This document shows positions 3,899 to 5,148 of a stretch of 5,148 nucleotides of DNA, one piece after another. This stretch comes from Archaeoglobales archaeon. GTDB taxonomy: Archaea > Halobacteriota > Archaeoglobi > Archaeoglobales > Archaeoglobaceae. Numbering within the stretch: position 1 is the first letter of the stretch; every line of letters starts with the position of its first letter. The notes beneath the pieces were generated by a model. The model ran no database searches, was not told the origin of the DNA, and saw only the letters and a list, made by a program, of their open reading frames with translations. The DNA is taken from NCBI GenBank assembly GCA_003662985.1, contig QMZD01000153.1, forward strand, positions 1 through 5,148, in the 5' to 3' direction. The position numbers were made by a program, and so were the translations under genes.

Positions 3899-5148
3899 TT
3901 GAAGAAGGAGTTGATTGATGAGGTTTACGAGAAAAAGGACCACATAAAAAAGATGGGTGGAGATGCAAGAATAGAAAAGCAACATAAAGCGGGCAAGCTC
4001 ACAGCAAGAGAAAGAATCGAAATTCTGCTTGATAAAGGGAGTTTCATCGAAGTGAATCCCTTTGTTGAGAAAAGGAACACAGACTTCGGCCTTGACAAAA
4101 TCGATTTACCCGCTGACGGAGTTGTAACAGGATACGGAACGATAGATGGTAGGCCAGTAGCTGTTTTCGCCCAAGATTTCACGGTGATGGGCGGTAGTCT
4201 AGGAGAGATGCATGGTTTCAAAATAGCATACATAATGGACTTTGCAATGAAAATGGGTATGCCTATTATCGGCCTGAACGATTCTGGTGGTGCAAGGATC
4301 CAAGAGGGAGTTGATGCTCTCAAGGGATATGGAGACATCTTCTACCGAAATACCCTCGCAAGTGGGGTTGTACCTCAGATAAGTGTTATTATGGGTCCCT
4401 GTGCTGGAGGGGCCGTTTACAGCCCTGCAATCGGTGATTTTATCGTAATGACAAAAAACCCAGGATGCTACATGTTCATAACCGGGCCAGGTGTGATAAA
4501 AACTGTCACAGGAGAGGAGGTCACACCTCAAGCTCTGGGAGGTTGGGAAGCCCATTCGATGAGGAGTGGTAACTGTCATCTTGTAGCTGACGATGATGAA
4601 AGCGCCTTGGTGCTTGTCAGGCGGCTTATCAGTTATCTACCTCTCAACAACCTTGATGATCCTCCCGTGGTTCAAACGGGAGATGATCCAGCTAGAACAA
4701 CACCACAGATTTACGATTTATTGCCTGAGGATCCCCAGAAACCCTATGACGTGCGAGACATAATAAGGCAGGTTGTCGATAATGGAGAATTCCTCGAGAT
4801 TCATCCCTTCTACGCCCAGAACGCTACCGTTGGCTTTGCGAGAATGGATGGGAGAAGCGTTGGAATAGTTGCGAACAATCCGAGATTCTATGCTGGCACG
4901 CTCGATGTGAATTCGAGTGACAAGATTGCAAGATTCGTGAGATTCTGCGATGCCTTCAACATACCGATACTAACTTTTGTGGATGTTCCAGGATATCTAC
5001 CTGGTGTTGATCAGGAGTACGGTGGGATAATAAGGCACGGAGCAAAGATTCTCTTTGCGTACAGCGAAGCTACGGTCCCAATGGTAACAATAATTCTGAG
5101 AAAAGCATATGGCGGAGCTTACCTTGCAATGGGAAGCAAACATCTTGG
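3899..5148 (+). CDS. Acyl-CoA carboxyltransferase subunit (propionyl-CoA carboxylase beta / methylmalonyl-CoA decarboxylase alpha), 3' end missing
   Basis: Here 416 residues of a usual 510-530 are visible, without a frameshift or stop. The protein is a PF01039 carboxyltransferase. It moves carboxyl between carboxybiotin and propionyl-CoA/methylmalonyl-CoA. The start is TTG at 3899, set by the ribosome binding site. Family landmarks are [20 protein letters not shown] (20-39), [10 protein letters not shown] (128-137), the first oxyanion hole [11 protein letters not shown] (166-176), [14 protein letters not shown], the linker SYLPLNN, then in the second half [40 protein letters not shown] and [12 protein letters not shown] (405-416). 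ANNP (325-328) and GGAYLAM look like archaeal and decarboxylase-type members; human PCCB has Asp after GGAY. W216 in GGWEAH replaces an Ala common in relatives. The mutase and epimerase genes just upstream make methylmalonyl-CoA the likely product or substrate. Carboxylase and sodium-pumping decarboxylase cannot be told apart without the downstream genes, so no symbol is given. Confidence 0.93.
   Translation, partial: MKKELIDEVYEKKDHIKKMGGDARIEKQHKAGKLTARERIEILLDKGSFIEVNPFVEKRNTDFGLDKIDLPADGVVTGYGTIDGRPVAVFAQDFTVMGGSLGEMHGFKIAYIMDFAMKMGMPIIGLNDSGGARIQEGVDALKGYGDIFYRNTLASGVVPQISVIMGPCAGGAVYSPAIGDFIVMTKNPGCYMFITGPGVIKTVTGEEVTPQALGGWEAHSMRSGNCHLVADDDESALVLVRRLISYLPLNNLDDPPVVQTGDDPARTTPQIYDLLPEDPQKPYDVRDIIRQVVDNGEFLEIHPFYAQNATVGFARMDGRSVGIVANNPRFYAGTLDVNSSDKIARFVRFCDAFNIPILTFVDVPGYLPGVDQEYGGIIRHGAKILFAYSEATVPMVTIILRKAYGGAYLAMGSKHL

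Noticed and set aside
3925..4579. Long - strand open frames opposite the carboxyltransferase
   Set aside because: They lie antisense to a highly conserved gene; absence of stops follows from its codon use, and the peptides are low-complexity and unlike known proteins.

Overview
The window looks like chromosomal DNA from a thermophilic euryarchaeon. An Archaeoglobales-type lineage is my best guess. Evidence for Archaea: BRE/TATA-like promoter elements (CGAAA followed by AT-rich boxes), Shine-Dalgarno sites of the GGAGGTGA type, GTG and TTG starts, a stand-alone cobalamin-binding mutase subunit, and an archaeal-style acyl-CoA carboxyltransferase. The lineage is inferred from protein resemblance and gene order recalled from memory, not from a search.

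Left part (1-1905), surface-glycan genes. The 3' end of a Gfo/Idh/MocA-type sugar dehydrogenase enters on the + strand and stops exactly where a small cysteine-containing TIGR04076-type gene, read from the - strand, also stops. Upstream of that small gene on the - strand lies a 482-residue Wzx/RfbX-type oligosaccharide flippase. The dehydrogenase and flippase suggest the edge of a polysaccharide or N-glycan gene cluster.

Middle (1906-2980), a HEPN/MNT pair. A 142-bp divergent control region carries promoters facing both ways. It also holds an inverted repeat with a purine-rich loop, a tandem 10-bp repeat and a short palindrome. Next come a HEPN-domain protein (128 aa) and a minimal nucleotidyltransferase (114 aa) with an intact GSX10DXD motif. 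The HEPN protein lacks the RX4-6H ribonuclease motif, so a classical toxin function is doubtful. A 179-bp intergenic stretch follows; its first part is strikingly poor in G on the + strand.

Right part (2981-5148), methylmalonyl-CoA metabolism. Three co-directional genes encode the cobalamin-binding subunit of methylmalonyl-CoA mutase, methylmalonyl-CoA epimerase, and the carboxyltransferase subunit of propionyl-CoA carboxylase or methylmalonyl-CoA decarboxylase, which runs off the right edge. Together they link propionyl-CoA, (S)- and (R)-methylmalonyl-CoA and succinyl-CoA. The regions before the first and third genes share a promoter-like layout: a CGAAA element and, 15-16 nt further on, the identical 12-mer AAATTTCAGGAG. 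In front of the third gene this 12-mer is part of a perfect 17-bp palindrome. This is the most testable regulatory idea in the window. I see no rRNA, tRNA, CRISPR array, insertion sequence or attachment site, and no gene-free stretch over 300 bases.
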